Assembly: GCF_000336385.2 (NCBI RefSeq)
Contig: NZ_HG424516.1
Location: 52,486-94,517 of the forward strand
Origin: Lysobacter antibioticus HS124
Lineage (GTDB): Bacteria > Pseudomonadota > Gammaproteobacteria > Xanthomonadales > Xanthomonadaceae
DNA length: 42,032 bases
Reading direction: 5' to 3'
In this document: piece after piece, positions 1 through 9,263 of the stretch
Position numbering within the stretch: the stretch's first letter is position 1
How the letters are laid out: each line of letters begins with the position of its first letter
The notes under the pieces: model-generated
Databases searched by the model: none
What the model saw: only the letters and a program-made list of their open reading frames with translations
Told to the model about the DNA's origin: nothing
Position numbers and translations under genes: made by a program

Positions 1-410
1 AGTCCGGCGGCGGCGTCGAGCGCGCTCTCGCGACGCAACGCGTAGACGTCGTTGATCAGGCCGGCGCCGGCGGCGACCGCGGCGCGCATCACCTCCGGCT
101 TAGAGGTGTCGATGCTGATCGGCAGCGGGGTTTCGCGCGCCAGCCGCTCGATTACCGGGATCGTGCGCCGCAATTCCTCCTCGACCGACACCTCGCCGGC
201 GCCCGGCCGGGTCGACTCGCCGCCGACATCGAGGAGGTCGGCCCCCTCCTCCGCCAGGCGCAGCGCATGCGCCACCGCCGCCTCGACCGAATCGTGCGCC
301 CCGCCGTCGGAGAACGAATCCGGCGTGACGTTGACGATGCCCATCACCCGCGGGCGATCGAGCTTGAGCGGGCGGCCGTTGCAGTCGAGGATCGGGGAGA
401 GGTCGAACAT
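1..410 (-). CDS. folP: Dihydropteroate synthase, N-terminal part (cut by window edge)
   Basis: Folate pathway enzyme that condenses p-aminobenzoate with the pterin pyrophosphate to give dihydropteroate in the cytoplasm. The first 136 residues are visible; the rest lies beyond position 1. Seen in the sequence are the first DHPS signature GIVNVTPDSFSDGG (about residues 24-37) and the pterin-loop motif DVGGESTRPGA (about 62-72), followed by ISIDTSKPEV. The start at 410 gives an N-terminus of the same length as E. coli FolP. The gene follows ftsH as in E. coli, but a terminator lies between them. The start codon directly abuts a 7-bp repeat array (411-452) and has no recognisable Shine-Dalgarno sequence, which is odd. 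The identity is firm. Confidence 0.95.
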   Translation of the reverse strand, partial: MFDLSPILDCNGRPLKLDRPRVMGIVNVTPDSFSDGGAHDSVEAAVAHALRLAEEGADLLDVGGESTRPGAGEVSVEEELRRTIPVIERLARETPLPISIDTSKPEVMRAAVAAGAGLINDVYALRRESALDAAAG

Positions 411-452
411 GGGATTGGGGATTGGGGATTGGGGATTGGGGATTGGGGATTG
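411..452. repeat. Six perfect tandem copies of GGGATTG touching the folP start codon
   Basis: Six uninterrupted 7-bp units run from 411 to 452 on the plus strand and end at the folP ATG, which is read on the minus strand. The plus strand therefore has seven G-tracts of three or four Gs separated by ATT, a textbook G-quadruplex pattern on the template strand of folP. The folP mRNA leader is correspondingly C-rich. The unit belongs to the GGGATT/GGGATTC arrays common in Xanthomonadaceae intergenic regions, a statement from general knowledge. Confidence 0.9.
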
Positions 453-567
453 GGCGAGAGTGTTCGTCCCTTCGGAGCTTACGCAAGCCCTCCCCAGCTT
501 TCACCTGCACTCCAGAACCACGCCTGCCTGCTTCCGCCCATGCTCCCCAAAAACCCCAACCCCGTCC

Positions 568-601
568 AAAAACAAACGGCGTCCGGTTGCCCGGACGCCG
601 T
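568..601 (-). terminator. Rho-independent terminator after ftsH
   Basis: A perfect 11-bp stem (576-586 with 591-601) has a 4-nt loop. Read on the minus strand it is followed by a T-rich tract, TTTGTTTTT (568-576). It lies about 70 nt past the ftsH stop and before folP, so it should uncouple most folP transcription from ftsH. The plus-strand side also has a more distant T-rich stretch (612-620), so weak bidirectional use is possible. Confidence 0.85.
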
Positions 602-637
602 CTGCTTCAAGGTTTTGTTTTGGGGTTTGGCTACTGA

Positions 638-672
638 CGAATCCCCAATCCCGAATCCCCCATCCCGGCCGA
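638..672 (-). repeat. G-rich GGGATT array just after the ftsH stop codon
   Basis: On the minus strand the ftsH stop is followed after two bases by GGCCGGGAT and then by G-tracts separated by ATT or ATTC. The four tracts can form a G-quadruplex in the ftsH 3' RNA. The array is in opposite orientation to the one at 411-452, so the ftsH-folP spacer is bounded by inverted arrays. The same junction is seen after yhbY at 3717-3754. Confidence 0.75.
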
Positions 673-2574
<1,902 letters not shown>

Positions 2575-2584
2575 TTAATTCCTA

Positions 2585-2602
2585 CCCTGCGGCCCCGCAG
2601 GG
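2585..2602 (-). promoter_or_regulatory. Short perfect palindrome in the ftsH leader
   Basis: CCCTGCGG and CCGCAGGG face each other with two bases between, ending about 10 nt upstream of the ftsH start codon and overlapping the region of its ribosome site. It could form a small leader hairpin affecting translation or act as a protein site. There is no direct evidence beyond the symmetry. Confidence 0.3.
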
Positions 2603-2687
2603 CCTCGTGTCCTCCGACGCCTCGTGCGCCGGCGGGTACCGCCAGATTGCCCAGATTGTCACACCGGCGCGCGGCCGGCACCTGCCG

Positions 2688-3335
2688 TCATGCGGCGGTT
2701 GCGCGCTTGCCCTGCGCCAATGCGTACACCTCCGGCGACCGCTTGCGCGAGGCCGCCGGCTTGCGGATCGAGACCTTGGCGTAGCGTCGGCGCAGTTCGC
2801 GCACGTATTCGTCGAAGCCGACGCCCTGGAACAGCTTGATCAGGAACGTGCCGTCGACTTTCAGGTGCCGGTCGGCGAAATCCATCGCCAGCTCCGAAAG
2901 GTGCATCGCCCGCGGCAGGGCCACCGCATCCACACCGCTCATATTGGGGGCCATGTCGGACAGCACAAGGTCCACTGCCTGCCCGCCCAGGGTGGCTTCC
3001 AACTGCGATAACACCGCATCCTCCCTGAAATCGCCATGAAGGAACTCGACCCCGGCCAGACCGGGCATGTCGAGGATGTCCAGGGCGATGATCCGGCCCG
3101 GCTGCTTCGGATTCAGCCGGTCCAACTCCTGCCGGACCCACTGCGACCAGCCGCCCGGGGCGGCGCCGAGGTCGACCACCACCATGCCCGGCCGCAGCAG
3201 GCGGTCGCGCTCGACCAGTTCCTCCAGCTTGTAGGCCGCGCGCGAGCGCAGGCCCTCGGCCTTGGCCTTCTTCACGAAGGGGTCGGAGAAGTGCTCTTTG
3301 AGCCAGCGATGGCTGGATTTGCTGCGGGTCGCCAT
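2688..3335 (-). CDS. rlmE: 23S rRNA (uridine-2552-2'-O)-methyltransferase RlmE
   Basis: SAM-dependent RNA methylase (RrmJ/FtsJ) that 2'-O-methylates U2552 in the ribosomal A loop late in 50S assembly. The product is 215 residues, the usual family length. The SAM-binding motif [14 protein letters not shown] is at about 52-65. The K-D-K-E catalytic tetrad can be placed at K36 (RAAYKLEEL), D127 (LSDMAPN), K167 (IKLFQG) and E202 (RSPEVY). It lies about 110 nt upstream of ftsH in the same direction and diverges from yhbY, as in E. coli. Identity is firm. Confidence 0.97.
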   Translation of the reverse strand: MATRSKSSHRWLKEHFSDPFVKKAKAEGLRSRAAYKLEELVERDRLLRPGMVVVDLGAAPGGWSQWVRQELDRLNPKQPGRIIALDILDMPGLAGVEFLHGDFREDAVLSQLEATLGGQAVDLVLSDMAPNMSGVDAVALPRAMHLSELAMDFADRHLKVDGTFLIKLFQGVGFDEYVRELRRRYAKVSIRKPAASRKRSPEVYALAQGKRATAA

Positions 3336-3413
3336 GGGCGGGCGGCCGTCCCGGTGGGGTTTGGGGGCGCCATGATACCCTGAGCGACCTTTCTACTCCG
3401 TTCGTGTGACCCG

Positions 3414-3719
3414 ATGCCGACCCTGCTGACCTCCGCCCAGACCCGTTTCCTGCGCGGACAGGCCCACGATCTCAAGGCCATGCTCCAGGTCGGCGGCAAG
3501 GGGGTGACGGACGCGCTGATCGCCGAAATCGACCTGGCGCTGGAACATCACGAGCTGATCAAGGTCAAGGTCGGCGCCGAAGACCGCGAGGCCCGCGACT
3601 CACTCATCGCTGAGATCGCCGACCGCACCGGCTCGGCTCTGGTCCAGCGCATCGGCCACACCGCCGTGCTCTACCGCCCGAGCAAGGACAAGCGCCAGAT
3701 CGTGCTGCCGCGGGCCTGA
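3414..3719 (+). CDS. yhbY: Ribosome assembly RNA-binding protein YhbY (CRM domain)
   Basis: A 101-residue CRM-domain protein that binds pre-50S particles during ribosome assembly. The visible hallmark is the KH-like loop LQVGGKGVTDALI (about 25-37), followed by HELIKVKV and a C-terminal strand ending in VLYRPS. Length and sequence fit the single-domain bacterial family. It diverges from rlmE with a 78-nt gap that must hold both promoters, a conserved arrangement linking two ribosome-maturation genes. The stop is followed two bases later by a GGGATT-type array. Confidence 0.95.
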   Translation: MPTLLTSAQTRFLRGQAHDLKAMLQVGGKGVTDALIAEIDLALEHHELIKVKVGAEDREARDSLIAEIADRTGSALVQRIGHTAVLYRPSKDKRQIVLPRA

Positions 3720-3720
3720 A

Positions 3721-3826
3721 CGGCCGGGATTGGGGAGTGGGGATTCGGGATTCGCCACGCGGCCCAGCCTCACCTGTCGCCTCACCCGCGCCCCTGCTTT
3801 GACCGAATCCCAACTCCCGAATCCCC
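3721..3826. repeat. Spacer made of a G-rich array and an inverted C-rich array
   Basis: Positions 3726-3754 hold GGGATT-type units with four G-tracts, and 3804-3826 hold the complementary orientation (CGAATCCC-type units). Together they bracket 49 nt of unique sequence. The module starts two bases after the yhbY stop and ends six bases before the next ATG. It has the same design as the ftsH-folP spacer, including the GGCCGGGAT junction after the stop codon. It could form a long hairpin or G-quadruplexes. Confidence 0.8.
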
Positions 3827-3832
3827 GCCCCC

Positions 3833-4207
3833 ATGCTCCTGTCACTCGAAACCCCCGACCACGAGTTCTTCCTGCGCGGGGCCGACGGCCGGGTCGCGCT
3901 GGTCAACGACCGCCGGATCGAGCGCAGCTTCGTGCTGGCGCCGAACCGGCTGATCGAGGATTGGGCAGTCGGCGACGTGCGCACGCTGAGCATCGACGAC
4001 CTCGCCCCCCTGCTCGAGCTGCAGCCGGAGCTGATCGTGCTCGGCTGCGGCGCCAGCCAGGCATTCCCGCCGCCGGCCACCCTGGCCGCCTGCCTGGGCC
4101 GCGGGATCGGCGTGGAAAGCATGACCAACGCCGCCGCCGCGCGGACCTTCAACGTGCTCGCCGGCGAAGGCCGGCGGGTGGTCGCCGGCTTCGTCCTCGG
4201 CCAGTGA
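3833..4207 (+). CDS. Mth938-domain (NDUFAF3-like) protein
   Basis: A 124-residue soluble protein with the Mth938/DUF498 fold, the bacterial relative of the mitochondrial complex I assembly factor NDUFAF3. The family features seen are FVLAPNRLIEDW (about 33-44), the core LIVLGCGASQAFPP (about 68-81), and GVESMTNAAAARTFNVLAGEGRRVVAGFVL at the end, all conserved in this family. No catalytic residue is known to me, and the function in bacteria is unsettled. The ATG at 3833 follows a C-rich repeat and has no clear ribosome site, as with folP. The next gene starts 7 nt after its stop. Confidence 0.85.
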   Translation: MLLSLETPDHEFFLRGADGRVALVNDRRIERSFVLAPNRLIEDWAVGDVRTLSIDDLAPLLELQPELIVLGCGASQAFPPPATLAACLGRGIGVESMTNAAAARTFNVLAGEGRRVVAGFVLGQ

Positions 4208-4214
4208 GCCCGGA

Positions 4215-4919
4215 ATGCCCCAGGGACGCCGGGGATTAAGCCCGCTTAATCCCTCCCGTTCCTGGGGCGCGTCCAACGGCCACAGGGGCCTCCGGACCAG
4301 CGCACTGCTGGCGGCTCTGGCCGTCGCCGCCCTGCCCTTGCTGCTGCAACGCGACCGCAGCGACACGCCCGAACAGCGCTATCAGGCCTGGCTGTCCCGA
4401 GGCCATGCCGAGCAGGCCGAGGCCTACCGCCGCTATCTGCGCGCGCAGCGGGTCGACGACGTGCTGCCGCTGCGCCAGTCGCCGCGCAGCGGCCGGCATT
4501 GGCGCCGCTGCGGGGCGGCCGAATTCGTCGTACCGCCTAAACAGTTGTGGGCGGCCACGGTGCCGAGCCTGCGCCTGATCCGCGAGCTGCGCGCGCAAGG
4601 CTGGTTGAACGGGGCGACAGTGGAATCGGCCTATCGCGACGAGGCCTTCAACCACTGCGAAGGCGGCGCCCGGCTGAGCCGCCATCGCCATGGCGGCGCC
4701 TACGATTTCGACCTCGCCGCCGACGTACCGGTACAGGCGCTGTGCGCATTCTGGCGCCGCCGCGGCGCGGCCACCGGTTTCGGCCTGGGCTTCTACGACC
4801 GCCGCCATATCCACGTCGACACCGCCGGTTTCCGCACCTGGGGCGAGGACTTCAGCCGCAAGACCTCGCTGTGCCGAGGGTCGGCCCGGGGTGGCCCCGC
4901 CGTGCCGCGGACGCTATGA
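4215..4919 (+). CDS. Exported M15-type (D-Ala-D-Ala carboxypeptidase-like) zinc peptidase
   Basis: A 234-residue protein with an N-terminal hydrophobic segment (about 27-45), so probably exported or membrane-anchored. The C-terminal half carries the M15 zinc motif S-x-H-x-x-G-x-A-x-D as SRHRHGGAYD (155-164), followed by HIHVD, giving likely zinc ligands H157, D164 and H200. Such enzymes cleave peptidoglycan stem peptides. ATG 4215 is the only ordinary start before the hydrophobic segment, yet it places an 18-residue Arg/Pro/Ser-rich leader over the palindrome at 4226-4258. The true start could therefore be a rare codon further in. The fold assignment is good; the exact substrate is unknown. 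Confidence 0.75.
   Translation: MPQGRRGLSPLNPSRSWGASNGHRGLRTSALLAALAVAALPLLLQRDRSDTPEQRYQAWLSRGHAEQAEAYRRYLRAQRVDDVLPLRQSPRSGRHWRRCGAAEFVVPPKQLWAATVPSLRLIRELRAQGWLNGATVESAYRDEAFNHCEGGARLSRHRHGGAYDFDLAADVPVQALCAFWRRRGAATGFGLGFYDRRHIHVDTAGFRTWGEDFSRKTSLCRGSARGGPAVPRTL
4226..4258. repeat. Palindromic element, copy 1
   Basis: GGGATTAAGC (4232-4241) faces GCTTAATCCC (4244-4253), a perfect 10-bp inverted repeat with two bases between. The flanks AGGGACGCCG and CCT are shared with a second copy at 5101-5133 that differs by a few substitutions. The copy sits at the very start of the M15-type gene, so it is either translated or lies over the initiation region of that gene. Confidence 0.65.
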
Positions 4920-5100
4920 CCGACCGCACTCGGCCGCGGCCGGCGGCCGCGCATGGAGGCGCACGATGGATCCGTCCCCCGCCGCTAGCGACGACCGCGT
5001 GCCCCTGGACCCGCGCGTTCGACCCGCCTCCGCCGCGGCCATGAACGGTCGGGCGACACGGGCGCGATGTTCCTGCCGTCTGACCAGGCCGCGCGGCGAA

Positions 5101-5133
5101 AGGGATGCCGGGATCATGCGCGCTTGATCCTTA
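5101..5133. repeat. Palindromic element, copy 2
   Basis: GGATCA (5111-5116) faces TGATCC (5125-5130) inside a stretch that aligns over about 33 nt with 4226-4258, including the AGGGAYGCC flank. It lies between the convergent ends of the M15 gene and nlpD and may serve as a weak terminator for either, though no T-run follows on either strand. The rest of 4920-5142 shows no gene. Confidence 0.6.
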
Positions 5134-5142
5134 CGTCCTTGC

Positions 5143-5940
5143 TCACTTCGCCGGCAGGTACAGCAGCGGATCGACCGGCTTGGCGTTGTAGCGGACCTCG
5201 AAGTGCAGCATGTCGCGCGCGGCGCCGCTGCGGCCCATCTCGGCGATCTGCTCGCCGGACTTGACCACCTGGCCTTCGTTGACCAGGCGTTTGCGGTTGT
5301 GGCCGTAGGCCGACAGCCATTGTTCGTTGTGCTTGACGATGACCAGTTCGCCGTAGCCGACCAGGCCGGTGCCGGAGTACACCACCACGCCGTCGGCCGC
5401 CGCGCGCACCGGCGCGCCGCTGGCGCCGCCGATGTCGATGCCCTGCTTGGTCGGTTCGTTGGCGACGTAGCGACCCAGCAGCGGGCCGTCGGCCGGCCAG
5501 CGCCAGCGGATGCCGCTGTTGACCGGCGCCGCAGGCACCGGTGCCGGTGCCGTGCGCGGCGGCGTGCCGGTCGAAGCGGAGGAGGAACCCGAACCGCCGG
5601 ACGGCGCGCGGCCGCCGGGCGGATACAGGCGCAGGCGCTGGCCCGGATAGAGGTTGTACGGCGCCGACAGGCCGTTCCAGGCGGCCAGATCGCTCATCGC
5701 GATGCCGTGGTTGGTGGCGATGCGGTACAGGCCTTCGCCGCGCTGCACGGTGACGGTAGCGCCGTACTTCGGCGTCGACGGGCGCGGCGCCGGGCGCGAG
5801 GCCGGCGGGCGCGCGCCGGGGCGGCTGGAACCGCCGCGCGAGGGTTCGCGGACGACCGTGCTCGAACAACCGATCAGGACGAGCGAGGCCAGTACGCAGG
5901 CGGCCATCGCCAGGGTCGGGGTTCGGGTCGTCTCGCTCAT
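5143..5940 (-). CDS. nlpD: NlpD-type LysM/M23 lipoprotein
   Basis: Envelope lipoprotein that activates cell-wall amidases at the division site in the family. It has a lipobox VLIGC with lipidated C25, a Pro/Arg/Ser-rich linker, one LysM domain (about 62-106, VQRGEGLYRIA to YPGQRLRLY) and a C-terminal M23 domain (about 164-262). The M23 metal site is degenerate: the usual HxxxD reads KQGID (K165 replaces His) and the HxH position reads MLH (244-246), while H214 (AYGHN) remains. This is the pattern of activators such as NlpD and EnvC rather than active endopeptidases. It is the last gene of the surE-pcm-yqaA-nlpD group, and rpoS does not follow. Confidence 0.93.
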   Translation of the reverse strand: MSETTRTPTLAMAACVLASLVLIGCSSTVVREPSRGGSSRPGARPPASRPAPRPSTPKYGATVTVQRGEGLYRIATNHGIAMSDLAAWNGLSAPYNLYPGQRLRLYPPGGRAPSGGSGSSSASTGTPPRTAPAPVPAAPVNSGIRWRWPADGPLLGRYVANEPTKQGIDIGGASGAPVRAAADGVVVYSGTGLVGYGELVIVKHNEQWLSAYGHNRKRLVNEGQVVKSGEQIAEMGRSGAARDMLHFEVRYNAKPVDPLLYLPAK

Positions 5941-6022
5941 GCTCTTCCTCTTGCTGCGCCTGGGTTCGCGCGCACTCGTTCCTGATTGCGGCCGCCGGCG
6001 ACAGTGTCGCGTCCGGCGCGGC

Positions 6023-6640
6023 TTAGTGTTGTGAACGCCAGATCAGCCAGGCCACTGCCGCGGCCACCAACACGGTGGCGATCCAGCCGATCGGCTCGAT
6101 ATAGCGCCGCAGCGCCGCCTCGGCGCGCTCGCCGCCGATCCGGATCGCCAGCGCCAGCAGGTACACGCGCTTGCCGCGGCCGATCAGCATGCTCAGCACG
6201 TATTGCAGCATAGGCACGCCGACGATGCCCGACGCCCAGGTGAACACCTTCATCGGAATCGGCATGAAGCCGCCGAGCACCAGGAAGAAGAACACCGCCC
6301 ACGGCGACTCGGCCATCTTGGCCTGGACGGTAGCGATGCCCGACTCGATCGCCGGCAGCATGCCCAGCGCGGCGAACATCGGCTTGAGCGCCTCGAAAGC
6401 GTAGTGGCCGAGGAAATAACCGACCAGGGCGCCGGCCATCGAGCCGATCAGGCTCAGGGTCGCGAACCAGAATGCCCGCCTGGGCTGGGCCACCGACATC
6501 GGCGCCAGCATGACCTCGGGCATGACCGGGAAAATGATCGCCTCGACGAAGCTCAGGCCGGTCAGGTAGGCCGGCGCGTGGCGATGGCGGGCCCAGGCGA
6601 TGGTGCGCTCGTAGAGCGGTCCGAAGATCTTCAATGCCAT
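6023..6640 (-). CDS. yqaA: YqaA/DedA-superfamily membrane protein
   Basis: A 205-residue polytopic inner-membrane protein with the SNARE-associated (VTT) domain of the DedA superfamily. The N-terminal reentrant-loop region reads SFVEAIIFPVMPEVMLAPMS (about 30-49), with a hydrophobic hairpin LIGSMAGALVGYFLGHY and a second motif GGFMPIPMKVFTWASG (about 127-142). Members of the superfamily act in lipid transport, but the YqaA branch is poorly characterised. It lies between pcm (19 nt upstream) and nlpD on the same strand and is probably co-transcribed with them. Confidence 0.88.
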   Translation of the reverse strand: MALKIFGPLYERTIAWARHRHAPAYLTGLSFVEAIIFPVMPEVMLAPMSVAQPRRAFWFATLSLIGSMAGALVGYFLGHYAFEALKPMFAALGMLPAIESGIATVQAKMAESPWAVFFFLVLGGFMPIPMKVFTWASGIVGVPMLQYVLSMLIGRGKRVYLLALAIRIGGERAEAALRRYIEPIGWIATVLVAAAVAWLIWRSQH

Positions 6641-6659
6641 GTGGGGTCGGCTGCGGGGG

Positions 6660-7340
6660 TCAGTCGATCATGCCCGACAGCAGCGGCACGAACACCACCG
6701 GCGCGAGCGAGGTTTGGCTGAGGTTGCCGTCGGCGTCCTTGCGCAACTGCAACAGCGATTGCGACGACGCCGCGCCGACCGGCGCGATCAGGGTGCCGCC
6801 GGGGGCGAGTTGTTCGGTCAGCGCGTCGACCAGGGCCGGTGCGGCGGCGGTGACGATGATCGCGTCGAAGGGGCCGTTTTCGGGCCAGCCGATGCGGCCG
6901 TCGTCGTGCTTGCTGCGCACGTTCAGGCCGAGCTGGCGGAAGCGCTTGCGCGCGGTGCGCAACAGCTCGCCGATGCGCTCGACGGTATGCACTTCCAGCC
7001 CCAGTGCGGCCAGAATCGCGGCCTGATAGCCGGAGCCGGTGCCGATCTCCAGCACCTTGGCCGGCACCCGTTCGGCCAGCAGGGCCTCGGTCATCTTCGC
7101 CACCACCCAGGGCTGGGAAATGGTCTGGCCGTGGCCGATCGGCAGCGCGGTGTCCTCGTAGGCGCGCATCGCCAGGGCTTCGTCGACGAACAGGTGGCGC
7201 GGCACGGTGCGGATCGCGTTGAGCACGCGCTCGTCGCGGATGCCGGCCTCGCGCAGGCGCTCGACCAGGCGGTCGCGCACGCGCTGCGAGGTCAGGCCGC
7301 TGCCGATCGCCTCGGGCTGCAGGCGCATGCGCTGGATCAT
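6660..7340 (-). CDS. pcm: Protein-L-isoaspartate O-methyltransferase
   Basis: Repairs damaged L-isoaspartyl residues by SAM-dependent methylation. The product is 226 residues when started at ATG 7340, which overlaps the surE stop by 4 nt (ATGA), indicating translational coupling. The family motif [11 protein letters not shown] is at about 67-77, SAM motif [12 protein letters not shown] is at about 96-106, and the C-terminus GGTLIAPVG matches the family. The reading frame is open further upstream, but that part is only the antisense-like shadow of surE. The surE-pcm pairing is a classic gammaproteobacterial stationary-phase survival operon. Confidence 0.96.
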   Translation of the reverse strand: MIQRMRLQPEAIGSGLTSQRVRDRLVERLREAGIRDERVLNAIRTVPRHLFVDEALAMRAYEDTALPIGHGQTISQPWVVAKMTEALLAERVPAKVLEIGTGSGYQAAILAALGLEVHTVERIGELLRTARKRFRQLGLNVRSKHDDGRIGWPENGPFDAIIVTAAAPALVDALTEQLAPGGTLIAPVGAASSQSLLQLRKDADGNLSQTSLAPVVFVPLLSGMID

Positions 7341-8134
7341 GCCGCCGGCTCCGCGGCCGCGCCCGGCTCGAGCGCGGCGGCCAGGCCGCCGACCCAGCTG
7401 GCGACCTGTTCCAGGGCCTGGTAGCGGGTCAGGTCGACATGAATCGGGGTGATCGAGATGTTGCCGGTACGCACGGCATGAAAATCGGTGCCCGGGCCGG
7501 CATCGGCCTCGGGACCGGCGGCGCCGATCCACCACCACTGGCGGCCGCGCGGGTCCTGCTGCGGAATGCAGGCCTCGGCGCGATGGCGGTTGCCGAGCCG
7601 GGTGACCTCGAAGCCGGCGATCTCGCTCCAGGGCAGATCCGGCACGTTCACGTTGAGGATGGTGTCGGCGGGCAGCGGATCGGTGCGCAGGCGGGCGATG
7701 ATCTCGACCGCGGCGCGGGCGGCGGTTTCGTAATGCCGGCCGACGTGGTCGACGGTGACCAGCGACATCGCCACCGCCGGCAGGCCGAGGAAGCGGCCTT
7801 CCATCGCCGCGGCGACGGTACCGGAATAGATCACGTCGTCGCCGAGGTTGGCGGTGTTGTTGATCCCGGAGACGACGATGTCCGGCTCGGCCTCGAGCAT
7901 GCCGGTGATCGCCACGTGCACGCAGTCGGTGGGCGTGCCGTAGACGCGCCAGGTCGCCTCGTCGACTTTGTTCACGCGCACCGGCATGTCCAGGGTCAGC
8001 GAGTTGCTGGCGCCGGAGCGGTCGCGGTCGGGGGCGACCACCAGCACTTCGTGACCGGCATCGCGCAATCCCTGGGCCAGGACGCGAATGCCCGGGGCGT
8101 CGACGCCGTCGTCGTTGCTGACCAATACGCGCAT
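7337..8134 (-). CDS. surE: 5'/3'-nucleotidase SurE
   Basis: Metal-dependent nucleotidase/exopolyphosphatase of the stress-survival operon. The product is 265 residues. The hallmark N-terminus [15 protein letters not shown] carries metal ligands D8 and D9, and DRSGASNS (about 37-44) and [19 protein letters not shown] complete the active site. The start at 8134 matches the family N-terminus exactly, and GGAAT lies upstream as a ribosome site. The frame is open far upstream, but nothing there resembles SurE. It diverges from the LuxR-type gene at 8240. Confidence 0.97.
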   Translation of the reverse strand: MRVLVSNDDGVDAPGIRVLAQGLRDAGHEVLVVAPDRDRSGASNSLTLDMPVRVNKVDEATWRVYGTPTDCVHVAITGMLEAEPDIVVSGINNTANLGDDVIYSGTVAAAMEGRFLGLPAVAMSLVTVDHVGRHYETAARAAVEIIARLRTDPLPADTILNVNVPDLPWSEIAGFEVTRLGNRHRAEACIPQQDPRGRQWWWIGAAGPEADAGPGTDFHAVRTGNISITPIHVDLTRYQALEQVASWVGGLAAALEPGAAAEPAA

Positions 8135-8239
8135 GGGGATTCCGCGGTGAAAGGCCGAATCATACCCGATCCGGCACGGGGCCCGGCCGGCCATTGGGCG
8201 GTAAGATGACCGCCGTACGGTCTGAATGCAGGGCAAGGC

Positions 8240-9007
8240 ATGCAGTACTGGGAACATATCGAGCGCGTGTTCCGCGCCCGATCGCTGGACGACGTGAAGT
8301 CGGCGACGAGCGCCTATACCAAGGCGCTCGGGTTTCAGCATCATGGCTATGCGATGAAACTGCAGGAGCCCTCGCTCCTGCCCGGCCTCGCCGCGGTCCC
8401 CGGCAACGATTTCTTCTACTTCGAGGATTTCGCCAGCGACTGGTCCAAGACCTACCCCGCGCTGGCCGCGCCGCAGGCCGAACGCGCCGATCCGCGCATC
8501 ATCCAGTCGCGCGAAGGGCTGCCGGCGGCGTCGTGGAACGCGCGCGGCGAGACCAGTTACGAGCTGCGGCCGCGCGTGTACCTGATGCAGCGCACCCGCC
8601 GCACCCTGCAGATGGCCGGCGAGCACGGCCTGCGCGGCGGCATCACCGTACCGAGCTGGTCGCCGGGCATGCGCTGGTCGTTCATGACCTTCACCCACAC
8701 CGCGCTGTTCGACCCGCGCGAGATGCTGCCGACCGTGGCCTCGGCGGTGTATTTCGTCAATTGCATGCAGGCCGCGCTGGACCGCCTGCTGCGTCAGCGC
8801 CAGCCGTTGCCGACCCTGAGCGAACGCGAGCGCGAGGTGCTGCGCTGGTCGGCGGTCGGCAAGACCTCGTGGGAGATCTCGATGATCCTGCGGATCAGCG
8901 AGCGCACAGTGAACTTCCACCTGCAGCAGGCCTCGCGCAAGCTCGGCGTCAAGGGCCGCCGCGCGGCCTGCGCGCGCGCGGTCGCGCTGGGGCTGATCAC
9001 GTTGTGA
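8240..9007 (+). CDS. LuxR-type quorum-sensing regulator without cognate synthase
   Basis: A 255-residue regulator with an N-terminal autoinducer-binding domain (about 20-175) and a C-terminal GerE-type helix-turn-helix ([18 protein letters not shown] at about 193-210, then [12 protein letters not shown]). The six positions that contact acyl-homoserine lactone in TraR/LuxR proteins appear conserved: W68, Y72, D84, P85, W99 and G133. It therefore does not show the Met/Trp changes of the plant-signal-responsive subgroup (OryR/XccR). No luxI is present in the window, so it is a candidate solo. It could be related to LesR of Lysobacter enzymogenes, but I cannot verify orthology. The ribosome site AGGGCAAGG precedes the ATG. 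A dyad, ACCG-N5-CGGT (8209-8221), lies upstream. Confidence 0.88.
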   Translation: MQYWEHIERVFRARSLDDVKSATSAYTKALGFQHHGYAMKLQEPSLLPGLAAVPGNDFFYFEDFASDWSKTYPALAAPQAERADPRIIQSREGLPAASWNARGETSYELRPRVYLMQRTRRTLQMAGEHGLRGGITVPSWSPGMRWSFMTFTHTALFDPREMLPTVASAVYFVNCMQAALDRLLRQRQPLPTLSEREREVLRWSAVGKTSWEISMILRISERTVNFHLQQASRKLGVKGRRAACARAVALGLITL

Positions 9008-9026
9008 AACCGCAGGCACACCGGGT

Positions 9027-9081
9027 GTCGAGCGGCGCTCGACCCTTGCCTGCCTTTTGGCGACCTGTCTGTTCTGACAGG
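9027..9081 (+). other. Two hairpins downstream of the LuxR-type gene
   Basis: A 7-bp stem, GTCGAGC/GCTCGAC (9027-9043), and a 6-bp stem, CCTGTC/GACAGG (9064-9081), follow the stop codon within 75 nt. A modest T-containing stretch lies between them. They may end transcription of the regulator, but neither has a proper T-tract. The remainder of 9008-9263 contains no gene I can support. Confidence 0.35.
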
Positions 9082-9263
9082 CGCGGCGACGGCGGCGGTG
9101 CGACGCGTGTTGAACTGTGCCCATGCGGTGTCGCAGACGCAGCGGCGCTGAAGAGCGCCAGGGGGCTGGCCGGCGCGCACCGCGCGCAGGTTTTCCCCGG
9201 TGCCGGCCCGATACCGACGGGCCGCAGGTCCCAAGGACGGGCCGGGGCTTTTATCCTGTGGCC

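Noticed and set aside
5111-5130. Hairpin as the nlpD terminator
   Set aside because: There is no T-run on the minus strand, and the sequence matches a second copy elsewhere, so a repeat element explains it better.
7341-7538. Upstream extension of pcm
   Set aside because: It lies inside surE on another frame, is Arg/Gly-rich, and the ATGA overlap start fits the family.
8209-8221. ACCG-N5-CGGT dyad as a lux box for the LuxR-type regulator
   Set aside because: It is shorter than the usual 18-20 bp lux box and may arise by chance in GC-rich DNA; it is kept only as a remark.
9117-9263. Upstream extension of the Smr-domain protein
   Set aside because: The extra 49 residues are Arg/Gly-rich with no ribosome site, whereas the ATG pair at 9264/9267 starts a normal acidic N-terminus.
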